NCBI RefSeq assembly: GCF_008153345.1
Contig: NZ_CP042818.1
Span: 2,232,001 to 2,296,000, forward strand
Direction: 5' to 3'
Source of the DNA: Treponema phagedenis
Lineage (GTDB): Bacteria; Spirochaetota; Spirochaetia; Treponematales; Treponemataceae
DNA: 64,000 nucleotides
In this document: piece by piece, positions 24,780-34,054 of the stretch
How positions within the stretch are numbered: position 1 is the first letter of the stretch
Layout: every line of letters starts with the position of its first letter
Program-made: the position numbers and the translations under genes
The notes under the pieces: generated by a model
Told to the model about the DNA's origin: nothing
Database searches by the model: none
What the model saw: only the letters and a program-made list of their open reading frames with translations

Positions 24780-26005
24780 ATGGACTCCCGTTTCTTTTTA
24801 TCAGATTTCGTTTTTTCCGTTAGATCAAACGGATCGTTCATTTCATTTTTATTCTCTAAAAGTAATTGGTTTTCATGCCGATGAATCGGAAGATAAACCG
24901 TAAAGCAGGTTCCCTCTCCGACAACCGAGTCTACATGAATATCTCCGTTATGTTCTTTTATTACTTTATATGCCATTGTAAGTCCGAGTCCGGTTCCGTC
25001 AGACTTAGTGCTAAAATACGGCTCAAATATTTTGTGTAAGTTTTCTTCAGAGATTCCCTGCCCCGTATCTGAAATATAGATTTCAATAAAATCATCCTTC
25101 CAGGTGGTATAAATAATAAGTGCGCCTCCCGTTTTCATTGCAGCTTTCGCGTTAGTTAAAAAATTCATAAAAGCCTGTCTAAGTAATCGCTCATCGCCTT
25201 GAATGATTGGGATGGTTTTATCAAGGCGGAGTGAGAAATAAACACCGCTTTTTTTAAATTCATCAAGAAAGGTTTGATGTAAATCATTTATTATTTTGTT
25301 GATATTAACCGGGGCAAGCTCAACTTGCAATGGACGTACCGCAAAAAGAAAGTTTACCACAATTTTATTTAAGCGATCAATTTCTTCTTCTACCACGTTA
25401 AGATGTTTTTGTGCTTTTTCATTAATATGTAAATCACATGCTTTAAAATTTTTGCGCAGTAATTGCACATGAATGCTAATAGCCGCAAGAGGATTTTTTA
25501 TTTCGTGCGCAACCGCCGCCGCAAGATTGGTTAAGCTTGCAAGACTTTCCAAACGGCGATGATTTATTTCAGTTCGTTTTTTTTGCGTTATGTCTTCCAG
25601 TAAAATAATCGTACCGCGAACCCGATGCTCTTCCACTAAGGGCAGCACTGAAATTTCTATATAACGGCTTCCGGAATCTCGGGAGAGAATAAATTCTTCG
25701 GTTGTCTCCCCTTCTTCATTTTGTATAACGGAAGAAATAAAAGCGGCGATTTTCTCATCGTCAATATATTCCCAAAACGGTTTGTCGGAAGATTCGTGAA
25801 ATGTTCTTCCGAGAATACGTGCTGCCGCCCGATTGGTTTTTACCGCGGTGTGAAAAGAGTCAAGCACAATCACTCCGTTGCTTAATGAGTCCATCATTGC
25901 CTCAAGTAATGAATACTCTTCGGCAATACGACCGATCAAATCCCGCAATTGTGCTTCATTCATTTTAGAAGATTTGTTAATTGCCCGAGAGATAAATTCT
26001 CTCAT
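24776..26005 (-). CDS. PAS-domain sensor histidine kinase, cytosolic
   Basis: From ATG 26005 (the GGAGG within ATGGAGGATAGT is its ribosome-binding site, so the earlier ATG at 26017 is unlikely) the product is about 409 aa. A PAS domain (about 30-135, EAMMDSLSNGVIVLDSF) is followed by the H box VAHEIKNPLAAIS, the N box LRQAFMNFLTNAKAAM and the G boxes DTGQGIS, FSTKSDGTGLGL. No membrane helix is present, so it senses a cytosolic signal as NtrB-type kinases do. It is the partner of the overlapping sigma-54 regulator. Confidence 0.93.
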   Translation of the reverse strand: MREFISRAINKSSKMNEAQLRDLIGRIAEEYSLLEAMMDSLSNGVIVLDSFHTAVKTNRAAARILGRTFHESSDKPFWEYIDDEKIAAFISSVIQNEEGETTEEFILSRDSGSRYIEISVLPLVEEHRVRGTIILLEDITQKKRTEINHRRLESLASLTNLAAAVAHEIKNPLAAISIHVQLLRKNFKACDLHINEKAQKHLNVVEEEIDRLNKIVVNFLFAVRPLQVELAPVNINKIINDLHQTFLDEFKKSGVYFSLRLDKTIPIIQGDERLLRQAFMNFLTNAKAAMKTGGALIIYTTWKDDFIEIYISDTGQGISEENLHKIFEPYFSTKSDGTGLGLTMAYKVIKEHNGDIHVDSVVGEGTCFTVYLPIHRHENQLLLENKNEMNDPFDLTEKTKSDKKKRESI

Positions 26006-26069
26006 ACTATCCTCCATAAAAATTTTTCCGTGCTTTTGGAATAAAACGAAAAAGCACCGTAAATAAGCA

Positions 26070-26104
26070 ATGTTTTGGCAATCTCAATTGAAAGCCAAAA
26101 CTCG
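26070..26104. repeat. Solitary H1-type hairpin module
   Basis: ATGTTTTGGC and GCCAAAACTCG flank a 14-nt loop. The outer ATG and CTCG match the H1 cassettes of the arrays, but the stem differs (GTTTTGGC/GCCAAAAC) and no other MITE sequence surrounds it. The remaining 26018-26271 shows nothing else I recognise. Confidence 0.5.
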
Positions 26105-26271
26105 ACAGATAAAAAGTTTTTGCAGTGTTTTATACAATACGTACTCGGCGATCTTTCGCTGCAAAGATTAAAAACTCAAGCGCAGATAAAAAATTCCGGC
26201 AAAGTTTAATTTTCTTTTATACTATACGTCATTCAAAAATAGCGTTAGAACATAGCTGCAGTGCATAATTT

Positions 26272-27567
26272 TTAACACACCTCTTTCATTTGTTCGGCAC
26301 AATTTTCAAGAACCGCTTGAGGAGAAAGATTAAAAATATCCACCGAAGATTGCGCAGTATGTAACAGTTTTGAAAAATTTGCATAAGTTTCCGTTTCTTT
26401 TGCAGAGAGCGTTCCCGCTCGCAATCCTTCCCGCAAAAATAAAATAACATGGGCAAGAAATAATCGGTACACTGTGCGGGATTTACATCCTTGCAATAAT
26501 TTTATTATTTCCGATATGCCGGAACCGGTTTTCGGAAGAATAGTTTTCCGATATGTTTGCACACTTACGAAAAGCGTTTCAGGAATTGCTTTTTTTTGAG
26601 CACTGCTGCGTTCAAACATATTTTCCAAAAAGAGCGCGGCAGCTTCTTTTATATCTTTTTCTGAAACAGGCAAAAAGCTATAAAGATATTGCTGCAGTAA
26701 ACTTACCTGTCCGAAGTTTTTCTCATCGGGAACTTCCGATCTGAATACACGTTTGATTACTTCTTTTTCCGCATCAAAACTGCGATCAACAAAGGCGTAG
26801 GTTCTGACGCGCGATAAAATCGTCGGAATGATTGCCGCACGCCGCGCAGTGGTCAAAATAAAGGTTGCATACTCGGGCGGCTCTTCAAGTATTTTCAGAA
26901 AGGCGTTGCGGGCGGATTCTTGCATTTTATCGGCGTTTTCGATAATCACTGTTTTTCTTTTACCTATCGGCATAAGTCTAACCCATGCGGATACTTTACG
27001 TACCTGATCAATCGGAATGCTCTCATACATGCAATCATGTTGCAGTTTTTCGGCAGTAGCGCAGATTTTATCAATCTGTTTTTCTATCTTTGTATAATCA
27101 ATCGTCGAATCCGTTTTTGTTGTTGCATCAATAAAACCCACCAGTTCTTCATCTAATGTCGCAAGCAGAGGAGCAGCTTTTAAAAATCGTGTTTCAGTCG
27201 GCTCCCATAAGCGAGCATCAAAACGAGCGGTGAGCTTTCGTATTGATCGAATAAAAAGATAGCGGGACGGTATTGTTTTTGCAGATAAAAAAGCATGGGC
27301 CGCGGCTCGTATTTCGCATCCCGTATCTCGCTGCCCGATAATTATAAGATCGGGTGAAGTCATTTCCCGTTGTTTCAGACAGGAAGGACATGCACAACTC
27401 CATTCGGCATTACCCGTACAAGATACTATTCGCGAAAGTTCGAGGGCGGTAGTAAGTTTACCTGCTGCTTCCGGCCCCGAAAAAAGAATAGACGGCGGCA
27501 ATGTATGTGCCGTGATATCATCAATAAGAAGCTTGATCGTTTGTTGTTCAATCACATTCTCAAACAT
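26272..27567 (-). CDS. holB: DNA polymerase III delta-prime (HolB)-like clamp-loader subunit
   Basis: The AAA+ N-terminus begins MFENVIEQQTIKLLIDDI, with a non-standard P-loop GPEAAGKLTTA (31-41) as in delta-prime subunits. A zinc-ribbon-like CACPSC follows near 58-63. Later come MPIGKRKTVIIENADKM (Walker B region) and LEEPPEYATFILTT. At 431 aa it is longer than E. coli HolB (334 aa), with extra sequence around residues 90-190. It follows cvpA by 6 nt with GTGAGG before the ATG. It is part of the murG-cvpA-holB operon. Confidence 0.88.
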   Translation of the reverse strand: MFENVIEQQTIKLLIDDITAHTLPPSILFSGPEAAGKLTTALELSRIVSCTGNAEWSCACPSCLKQREMTSPDLIIIGQRDTGCEIRAAAHAFLSAKTIPSRYLFIRSIRKLTARFDARLWEPTETRFLKAAPLLATLDEELVGFIDATTKTDSTIDYTKIEKQIDKICATAEKLQHDCMYESIPIDQVRKVSAWVRLMPIGKRKTVIIENADKMQESARNAFLKILEEPPEYATFILTTARRAAIIPTILSRVRTYAFVDRSFDAEKEVIKRVFRSEVPDEKNFGQVSLLQQYLYSFLPVSEKDIKEAAALFLENMFERSSAQKKAIPETLFVSVQTYRKTILPKTGSGISEIIKLLQGCKSRTVYRLFLAHVILFLREGLRAGTLSAKETETYANFSKLLHTAQSSVDIFNLSPQAVLENCAEQMKEVC

Positions 27568-27573
27568 AAAACC

Positions 27574-28053
27574 TCACTTAATAAGATGAAAAAACCTTGA
27601 GCTGTCAACAATAAAAGGAGAAAGGAGTTTTACAAAAATACTGTCAGCCAGAAATGGTTGTAAATTGATAATGGGCTGTACATGCAAGATTATCAGGATA
27701 AGCGCAATAACTAAAAGCCCTTCGGCAATCCCTAAAAAAAAGCCTAGCGCTCTGTCAAGATTTGTCATGGTTGCTCCGGTAAACATTGAGCCGACCAGCA
27801 GTTGAAGCAGTTTAACGCCAATGTAGGTAACTACAAATAAAAGCAAAAACGAAACAATGGATGCGAAAAGCGTTCTCCCTATAAAACCAACTAGAAAAGG
27901 TGTAAAGGGTTTATAAAAAAGGACGGCAGCCAGCAATGCTCCGAGCACAGCCGCTTTTGAAAAAAACTCTTCAATAAAACCCTTTACCGCAACCTTTACT
28001 ACGATAATAAGAAAAAGCGCTCCAAAGATTAAATCAGCAACAACTATTGTCAT
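27574..28053 (-). CDS. CvpA-family membrane protein
   Basis: This 159-residue protein has four predicted membrane helices (about 5-22, 29-48, 62-85, 101-124), the size and layout of CvpA, with the conserved start VVADLIFGALFLIIVVKVAVKG and the LDRALGFFLGIAEG stretch. CvpA proteins have been linked to envelope integrity and colicin V export; the molecular role is unsettled. The gene overlaps murG by 4 nt, consistent with an envelope function. Confidence 0.85.
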   Translation of the reverse strand: MTIVVADLIFGALFLIIVVKVAVKGFIEEFFSKAAVLGALLAAVLFYKPFTPFLVGFIGRTLFASIVSFLLLFVVTYIGVKLLQLLVGSMFTGATMTNLDRALGFFLGIAEGLLVIALILIILHVQPIINLQPFLADSIFVKLLSPFIVDSSRFFHLIK

Positions 28054-29162
28054 ATTTTTTTCTCTAACTCCGCAATTAGTAAATCCGCAATATACTCGGC
28101 TGGTTTTTGTTTGCCTAAATGCAAAGCAGCTTCGTGCGCAACACGCAATTTTTCCGGATTATGCAGCAAGTCTTGTAAAAGAGCGATGAGATTTTCCGCT
28201 GTAGTTTTATTGCCGCTTAAAACAAAGGCAGCTCCTTTTTTTTCAAAAAAAGCGGCATTATCAAGCTGATCCCCGCGCGATGAGCCTTTTTCCAAAGGTA
28301 CCAAAACCATGGGCTTTCCTGCGGCAGCGCACTCCCAAATAGAGTTTGCGCCGGCACGGGAAAGTACAATATCCGCTGCGGCAAGCACCTGCGGTATTTC
28401 CTCCCGAATAAACGGAAAATACTGATATGAATCAGCGGCATGAATTTTTTGTTTTATCAATTTTGCCTGATCGACATTTGCCGCCCCGCATTGATGCACC
28501 ACATAAAAATGCTCCGTAAGGAAAGAGATTGACTCAAACACTAAATCATTTATTTGCCGCGCCCCTAAACTGCCGCCTTGTATAAAAAGCAAGGGCTTTT
28601 TTGTATCAATATGCAAAAAGCTTCTGCCCGCATCCGCCTTCGCCGTGTAAAAATCAAGGCGCACCGGATTCCCCGTATACACAGCCTTCCCTTGCTGCTC
28701 TTTTTTTAAGAACTGAATTGTTTCAGGGTACGCGACAAAGATTTTTGCTGCGCTGCGACTATTGAGCCTTGTGGCAAGACCGGGCGTAAAATCTGATTCA
28801 TGGGTAATAACCGGAATTCGCAAAAATTTTGCAGCCATACAAGGCGGAACGGACACAAAGCCTCCTTTGGAAAATACAAACGCCGGTTTTAACGTTGCCA
28901 GCAAATACAGGGATTTTATAAAACCTCCCGCAACCTTAAACACGTCAACAAAGTTTTGCAAACTGAAATATCTGCGCAGTTTTCCCGCCGGAATGCCCTT
29001 AAACGGAAGTCCTCCGCTTTCCACATACGAGCGATCCGCTCCCTTCTCGTCTCCGATCCAGACAATCGAAATGCCTTTCTTTTGAATCATTACCTCGGCA
29101 ACGGCAAGACCGGGGAAAATATGCCCGCCCGTACCTCCGCCGGTAAATACAACATAGCTCAT
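28050..29162 (-). CDS. murG: UDP-GlcNAc:undecaprenyl-P-P-MurNAc-pentapeptide GlcNAc transferase
   Basis: This peripheral membrane enzyme makes lipid II. It has the N-terminal GGGTGGH loop (8-14), the second glycine loop IQGGSLGARQIN near 193 and the C-terminal donor-binding SRAGANSIWECAAAGKP near 265. Length 370 aa. It is the first gene of murG-cvpA-holB. Its start at 29162 has no ribosome-binding site, and a -10 box ends 7 nt upstream, so the message is probably leaderless. Confidence 0.96.
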   Translation of the reverse strand: MSYVVFTGGGTGGHIFPGLAVAEVMIQKKGISIVWIGDEKGADRSYVESGGLPFKGIPAGKLRRYFSLQNFVDVFKVAGGFIKSLYLLATLKPAFVFSKGGFVSVPPCMAAKFLRIPVITHESDFTPGLATRLNSRSAAKIFVAYPETIQFLKKEQQGKAVYTGNPVRLDFYTAKADAGRSFLHIDTKKPLLFIQGGSLGARQINDLVFESISFLTEHFYVVHQCGAANVDQAKLIKQKIHAADSYQYFPFIREEIPQVLAAADIVLSRAGANSIWECAAAGKPMVLVPLEKGSSRGDQLDNAAFFEKKGAAFVLSGNKTTAENLIALLQDLLHNPEKLRVAHEAALHLGKQKPAEYIADLLIAELEKKI

Positions 29163-29169
29163 GGCGCAA

Positions 29170-29197
29170 AGTGTATCACAATGACGCAGTTTTGCAA
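29170..29197 (-). promoter_or_regulatory. murG promoter (leaderless type)
   Basis: On the minus strand, TTGCAA (29197-29192) is followed after 16 nt by TACACT (29175-29170), then 7 nt to the ATG. No Shine-Dalgarno is present. Confidence 0.5.
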
Positions 29198-29388
29198 AGA
29201 GCCGGCAAAAAATGCGTAAAACATTAGAGCCATATTTATTTCGGAAGCGTAAAAAAATAAATTTGAAAGAGCTTGTTTTTCTTTAGATGTGAATTTGCAA
29301 AATTTTGCATAAAACTCAACACAAGAGAATAAAAAGTTTGATAGCCGTATTTGTTAGGCAAAATAACAGTATCCGGAATAATTCTCAT

Positions 29389-29686
29389 TAGTATAGCGTT
29401 TTGTAATCAACTTCCTTGTTGGGTTAATCAAAACATTAACAGGTGTCTTGCAGATTTAACATTGCTATGGTAAATTGCCCACCGCTACTCAATTCCAAGC
29501 GATGTTTAAAAGCATCAGCACAAAACTGTAAAATTGAAGCTTTAAAACTCGTTGGCGAAGTTAAAGCGAATTTCTAAAACTTCGCCCTTGCGCCGTGTCG
29601 GACTCTTTTTTATAACAGGAAGCTTTAAAACTCGCAAGGCATAATTTTGCCATTTTTATAAGATGTATTAAAAAACGCTGTATTGT
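29389..29686 (+). mobile_element. MITE with one H1/H4 hairpin cassette
   Basis: It begins TTAGTATAGCGTTTTGTAAT and ends ATTAAAAAACGCTGTATT, matching the family's inverted ends. The interior has CTATGGTAAATTGC, an H1 hairpin (GTTTAAAAGC/GCTTTAAAAC), CTCGTTGGCGAAGTT with its AACTTCGCC arm, and GTGTCGGACTCTTTT. A second end-like sequence (CAGAACACCGCAATAG) lies near 29706-29722, hinting at a nested or decayed copy. The rest of 29163-29857 holds the murG promoter and AT-rich sequence with no recognisable gene. Confidence 0.7.
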
Positions 29687-29857
29687 GCAGCAGTAAGTTA
29701 ATTCCAGAACACCGCAATAGCTTCATAATGACTCATACCTATTCCCCTAAAGCGCATATCTTTTTTGCCGATGCTGATAGTACGTTATTATTTTGTAATT
29801 TTGATTATAAAAATTAAAGCAATATTAATTCAGGAAAATTCTATTGGGAGGCTTATT

Positions 29858-32662
29858 TTGCAGCGAAATTTTCATGTATTTTTAAAAAAACTTACCGGAA
29901 TCATCGGCAGTCTTGTACTCGCTTGTATAATCTTTTCCTGTACCTCTACGCCTCTGCCGGAACGGAAGCAAACTCTTTTTGAACTTATACAAGAAGGAAA
30001 TATCGAAGGCTTAAAAGAACGTTTTAGTAAAGAGTCCGTAAATATCCGTGACAGTGCGGGAAATACCTTATTGCACGCAGCGGTTAAACAAAATAATGAG
30101 ATTATTATTCGATTTTTATTAAGTATGCGTGCTAATCCTGAAGACACCGACAGTATGGGCAGAACACCTTTGATGCTTGCTATAACCGAAGACTGCCTTG
30201 AGGCTGCAAAAGTTTTGGCCGAAGCAAATGCAAATATTTTTGCGTATGACGGTAATAATGATACTCCTTTCGCTCTTGCTGCCCGAAAAGGAAGCGCAAA
30301 GTATATTCTAACCGCACAAACAGTTTTACAACAGGACAAGGACGGAAGGACGCCGCTACATTACGCCGCCATTGTATTAGATGAAGAGTTGGTAAAAGAT
30401 ATTCTAAAAGAAGGCAATCCTATACAAAAAAAAGATAAAGACCACAATACTCCTTTGCATTTGGTATATAAAAAAACCAATCATATTGAAGCGGCAAAAA
30501 TTGCAGCGCTGCTTTTACGTGCCGGAGCGGAACCTTTACACAAGAGTTTTGATGAATTTGAAATAGCGGTATTAAAAAGAAATTACTCAATGCGTTTTAA
30601 TAGCGGAAATACAGCTTTGCACATGATGGCAAAAGAAGGGTTCCTTGGTTTTATTCGGTATTTAATCGCACAAGGCGTTGACTTAAATGCAAAAAATGTT
30701 GCAAGCTCAACCCCCTTACACGAAGCGGTACGCAACGGTCATGCCGATGCAGTGCAAGTACTCTTACTTTCCGGAGCAGACCCAAATGCGCGCGATGCTT
30801 CTTCAAATACTCCGCTTCATATTGTTATGCCAAAAGAAAAGCGTATACGTATTTTCACCGATTTACTTAATGCGGGAGCGCTTCCTTCTTTAAAGGACAT
30901 TTACGGTGAAACTCCATTACACATTGCAGCTCGAGTGGGAATGGATGTAAGTATCATTAATCAGTTAATCCGTGCGGGAGCGGATGTAAATGAACGGAAT
31001 AAAAAAGGAGAAACACCTCTTTTACTTGCAATTGATCGAAACAATATTGCTGCAGCAACATATTTTGTTACGCTTGGAGCGGATATTAATGCGGAAAACA
31101 TTGATAAAGAAACTCCTCTTACAAAAGCGTTTGACAAAGGACTTGAAACCGTTAAAGCAATTATCACTCCGCAAAACCTGGGCGGAAGAGATTCCCTCGG
31201 TAGAAGTCCTTTACATATTGCAGTAATAAAATCCTGCAACACGGATATTCTGCGCTTTCTCCTCAGCGAAAAAAAGCAAATATCAGCAGGAGATCAAATG
31301 GGAAACACACCGCTGCATTATGCGGTTGCCAATAATGACAAAGTTGCAGGGGAGCTTTTAATGGCAGAAGGTGCCAGCATTTTTGTGGCGAATATGCAAG
31401 GAGCTTCTCCTTTAAAAACCGCCCTTACACAGGTTGGTGGCAGAGAAGGTTGGATATTAAATCAAAAAACCATTAATGCCCAAGATAGTGCCGGAAACAC
31501 GCCGCTGCATTATGCTGCCGAATGGAAGCTTGTTTCTATTATGAACTATATTATTCTCAAAGGCGGTAAAATTGATGCCCGCAACACAAATGCGGAAACG
31601 CCTCTTTTCAGTGCGGTAAAATCAGACAGCGCCGATGCCATACGGCTTTTACTGCATCCCGAAACAGGCAAGAGCGCAAATATTGATGCACGAGACTTTT
31701 TAGGGAATTCCGCATTGCATGCCTGCATACGCTGGTCGTCGTATGATGCGGCGGAAGCTTTACTGGAAGAAGCAAAGTTAAAACAAATTGCGCTACAAAA
31801 TGCGCAAAACCTTGCAGGAAAAGCCCCTTTACACGATGCGGCGGAGCAAGAGCAATTAAACTTTATCCGATTACTCATTGAATATTATGCAAAAATAAAC
31901 ATCGGAGACGAGACCGGAAAATCTCCTTTGGCGGATGCCGTAATTTACGGAAGAAAAGAAGCGGTACGCATGTTATTGGAAAATGGCGCATCCCCGGTAC
32001 AGCAAGATATGTACGGACGGACAGCCTTCCATGAAGCGGTAAATCTTGGATCCTTAGCGATTATTACCGAAATTAGAACCGCCGGAGGAAATCCGCTTGC
32101 ACGCGATTCCTTCGGTACAACACCGCTATCACTTGCCCTCTTTATGGGAGACACCTTTGTTGACACTGTTGTAGGCACAAATCCAATGCTTGCAAATTCA
32201 GACGGAGACTCACCGCTTCATATTGCAATAGCTGAAAATGCAAAAGAACACACCTTAAAACTTTTGCTGAACAAAAAATATCAGGTAAACAAGCGAAACA
32301 GAACGGGCTCATCAGCTCTCCTTACCGCTGTAAAAAACGGAAGAAAAGATTTTTGCAAAGATTTACTTGAAGCGGGTGCCGATCCTTTTTTAACAAACAA
32401 TGCGGGAGAATCTCCGCTATCAATAATGCTTTCCGAGCAAACAGACATGATCGATATTTTTGCAAATTTCGCGGCTCAAAAAACCGATGTTATCGGAGAC
32501 ACCATATTGCATTATGCCGCAAGAATTGCAAATGCGCAAACAGTTAAAAAACTCATCAGTATGAATAAATTCAATCTGCTTGAACGAAACACTGCCGGAG
32601 AAACTCCCCGCGATGTTGCCCTCCGCTGGAAACGCAGTGATATTGCTCAGTTACTTAATTAA
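29858..32662 (+). CDS. Giant ankyrin-repeat lipoprotein
   Basis: Starting from TTG 29858 (GGGAGG 7 nt upstream) the product is 934 aa. A lipoprotein signal with lipobox IIFSCTS is followed by more than twenty ankyrin repeats of about 33 residues, recognised by recurring TPLHxA, GADxNAR and GxTPL patterns, running to the C-terminus (TAGETPRDVALRWKRSDIAQLL). In-frame ATGs at 29765 and 29771 lack a ribosome-binding site and would hide the signal sequence. It is probably a lipid-anchored periplasmic or surface scaffold; ligands are unknown. It is monocistronic, followed by a strong terminator. Confidence 0.88.
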   Translation: MQRNFHVFLKKLTGIIGSLVLACIIFSCTSTPLPERKQTLFELIQEGNIEGLKERFSKESVNIRDSAGNTLLHAAVKQNNEIIIRFLLSMRANPEDTDSMGRTPLMLAITEDCLEAAKVLAEANANIFAYDGNNDTPFALAARKGSAKYILTAQTVLQQDKDGRTPLHYAAIVLDEELVKDILKEGNPIQKKDKDHNTPLHLVYKKTNHIEAAKIAALLLRAGAEPLHKSFDEFEIAVLKRNYSMRFNSGNTALHMMAKEGFLGFIRYLIAQGVDLNAKNVASSTPLHEAVRNGHADAVQVLLLSGADPNARDASSNTPLHIVMPKEKRIRIFTDLLNAGALPSLKDIYGETPLHIAARVGMDVSIINQLIRAGADVNERNKKGETPLLLAIDRNNIAAATYFVTLGADINAENIDKETPLTKAFDKGLETVKAIITPQNLGGRDSLGRSPLHIAVIKSCNTDILRFLLSEKKQISAGDQMGNTPLHYAVANNDKVAGELLMAEGASIFVANMQGASPLKTALTQVGGREGWILNQKTINAQDSAGNTPLHYAAEWKLVSIMNYIILKGGKIDARNTNAETPLFSAVKSDSADAIRLLLHPETGKSANIDARDFLGNSALHACIRWSSYDAAEALLEEAKLKQIALQNAQNLAGKAPLHDAAEQEQLNFIRLLIEYYAKINIGDETGKSPLADAVIYGRKEAVRMLLENGASPVQQDMYGRTAFHEAVNLGSLAIITEIRTAGGNPLARDSFGTTPLSLALFMGDTFVDTVVGTNPMLANSDGDSPLHIAIAENAKEHTLKLLLNKKYQVNKRNRTGSSALLTAVKNGRKDFCKDLLEAGADPFLTNNAGESPLSIMLSEQTDMIDIFANFAAQKTDVIGDTILHYAARIANAQTVKKLISMNKFNLLERNTAGETPRDVALRWKRSDIAQLLN

Positions 32663-32727
32663 GAATACATTCTTAAAAAAATCACACACACGTGCGGTAT
32701 TTTACTGCAAGCTATTTCGATTTGATC

Positions 32728-32777
32728 ATTATTCACCATTGTATACAAGCATACAATGGTGAATAATAGTTTTTTTT
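32728..32777 (+). terminator. Strong terminator after the ankyrin lipoprotein gene
   Basis: A perfect 17-bp stem (32728-32744 with 32751-32767), with loop ACAAGC and a run of eight T. Confidence 0.85.
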
Positions 32778-32924
32778 ACCCTGCTCTTCTTCATCGCTTA
32801 TGGTATAAAATCCGATTCCGCAATTGTTTTTCAGATATGCGGTTTAACTGCTCTATCACTTGCGAAACAAATCCCAATGCTAAACGAAATTCATCAATCT
32901 AAAAGAGTGCCGCTATTTCGCAGC

Positions 32925-32953
32925 TTGATTTAATCTCCGCTTTTTTTTATTAT
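32925..32953 (+). promoter_or_regulatory. recO promoter (leaderless type)
   Basis: TTGATT (32925-32930) is followed after 17 nt by TATTAT (32948-32953). Seven nt separate it from ATG 32961 and there is no Shine-Dalgarno. Confidence 0.65.
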
Positions 32954-32960
32954 TTTATAC

Positions 32961-33722
32961 ATGGCAAATCGTTCACGAACTGCGGAAGCTTTGGTGCTTT
33001 CTTTAGGAGAATTCGGAGAAGGGCATCGAATGGTGCGTTTATTTATTAAGGAAGATACTACGTGCTCGCTCTTGCACGCTGCCCTGTACGGCGGCGCAAA
33101 AAGTAAGGCACGCAGTTCTATTGCCCCTTATCAAACCGGAACCGTCTGGTTGTATTCAAATCCGATCAAAAACACGCATTCGATAACCGACTTTGCCATT
33201 ACCTCATATCGTTTTAGTATTAGAGAAAGTCTTGTCCGTTTATGGAGCGCCGCTCTTTGCGCGGAGCTTATCGATGCAACAAAGGGAAATATCAGCTGGG
33301 TTTTGGTAAACGCGTTTCTTGACGGCATAGAAAACCTTCCGGACAATGAGTGCAAAGTCGCCCTTATCAGATTTTTGTGGCGAGTATTATTGGGCGAAGG
33401 GATTGCTCCGGAAATTGACTGCTGCGCCGCGTGCCGAAAAAGCTTTACCGATTTATTGGCAAACGAATATTTTTATTATCATACGCATGAGGAGCTCTGC
33501 CTTTGCAGCAGCTGCAGCGATATATCACAAAGCGGTTTTCAACTAAGCAAAGAAGCGCTTTTTTTTCTGCTCGCCGTGAAAGAAAAACCTCCCGCCTATT
33601 CGCGGGCGCTGCCGCTTTCCCAACAAACCTACGGAATGCTACGGCGTTTCCTCTTTTACCTTATCACCAAAATGAACGGCAAAAAACTGAACACCATTGA
33701 AAGCGCGCAAGGTTTGCTCTAA
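32961..33722 (+). CDS. recO: DNA repair protein RecO
   Basis: RecO helps load RecA on SSB-coated DNA. The N-terminal OB-fold is seen as RTAEALVLSLGEFGEGHRMVRLF, with the typical YGGAKSK around residue 43. A helical domain follows, then a zinc site with CCAAC near 153 and CLCSSC near 181. Length 253 aa. The TAA stop (33720-33722) is the first three bases of the downstream MITE terminal repeat, so the C-terminus may have been set by that insertion. Confidence 0.87.
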   Translation: MANRSRTAEALVLSLGEFGEGHRMVRLFIKEDTTCSLLHAALYGGAKSKARSSIAPYQTGTVWLYSNPIKNTHSITDFAITSYRFSIRESLVRLWSAALCAELIDATKGNISWVLVNAFLDGIENLPDNECKVALIRFLWRVLLGEGIAPEIDCCAACRKSFTDLLANEYFYYHTHEELCLCSSCSDISQSGFQLSKEALFFLLAVKEKPPAYSRALPLSQQTYGMLRRFLFYLITKMNGKKLNTIESAQGLL

Positions 33723-34032
33723 TGTAGCGTTTTGTAATTAAGTTGCTGTTACCTTAATCGGAGCATCACCAACAAAAGCGTGCGGATTCAGTATCACTAT
33801 GGTAAATTGCTCACCGTTGTCAAACTCAGAACGGGCACGGACGCCCGTGGTTCCACGCAGAATTGAGTTTGAAAACTACCACAGCGCACTCGGAGTTTTC
33901 AAACTCACAGGTTTCATTTTGCCACGGACGGCAAAATGAAACCGTTGTGTCAAACTCTTTTTTATACAATTTTTTACGTTTTTGGTACGATGTATTAAAA
34001 AACGAATTGACTTATTAAAAAACGCTGTACTA
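33720..34032 (+). mobile_element. MITE carrying three different hairpins
   Basis: The ends are TAATGTAGCGTTTTGTAATT (left) and TTATTAAAAAACGCTGTACTA (right), inverted and TA-bordered. The interior after CTATGGTAAATTGCTCACCG has an H3 hairpin (GAACGGGC-ACGGAC-GCCC...GTTC), an unusual H1-position hairpin AGTTTGAAAACT/AGTTTTCAAACT, and an H2 hairpin GGTTTCATTTTGCC/GGCAAAATGAAACC. It fills the recO/RseC-like gap. Confidence 0.78.
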
Positions 34033-34054
34033 AACGTGCATATCTTTTTAAAAG

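Noticed and set aside
29765-29857. Upstream ATG starts for the ankyrin lipoprotein
   Set aside because: They lack a ribosome-binding site and would bury the lipoprotein signal peptide; TTG 29858 with GGGAGG fits better.
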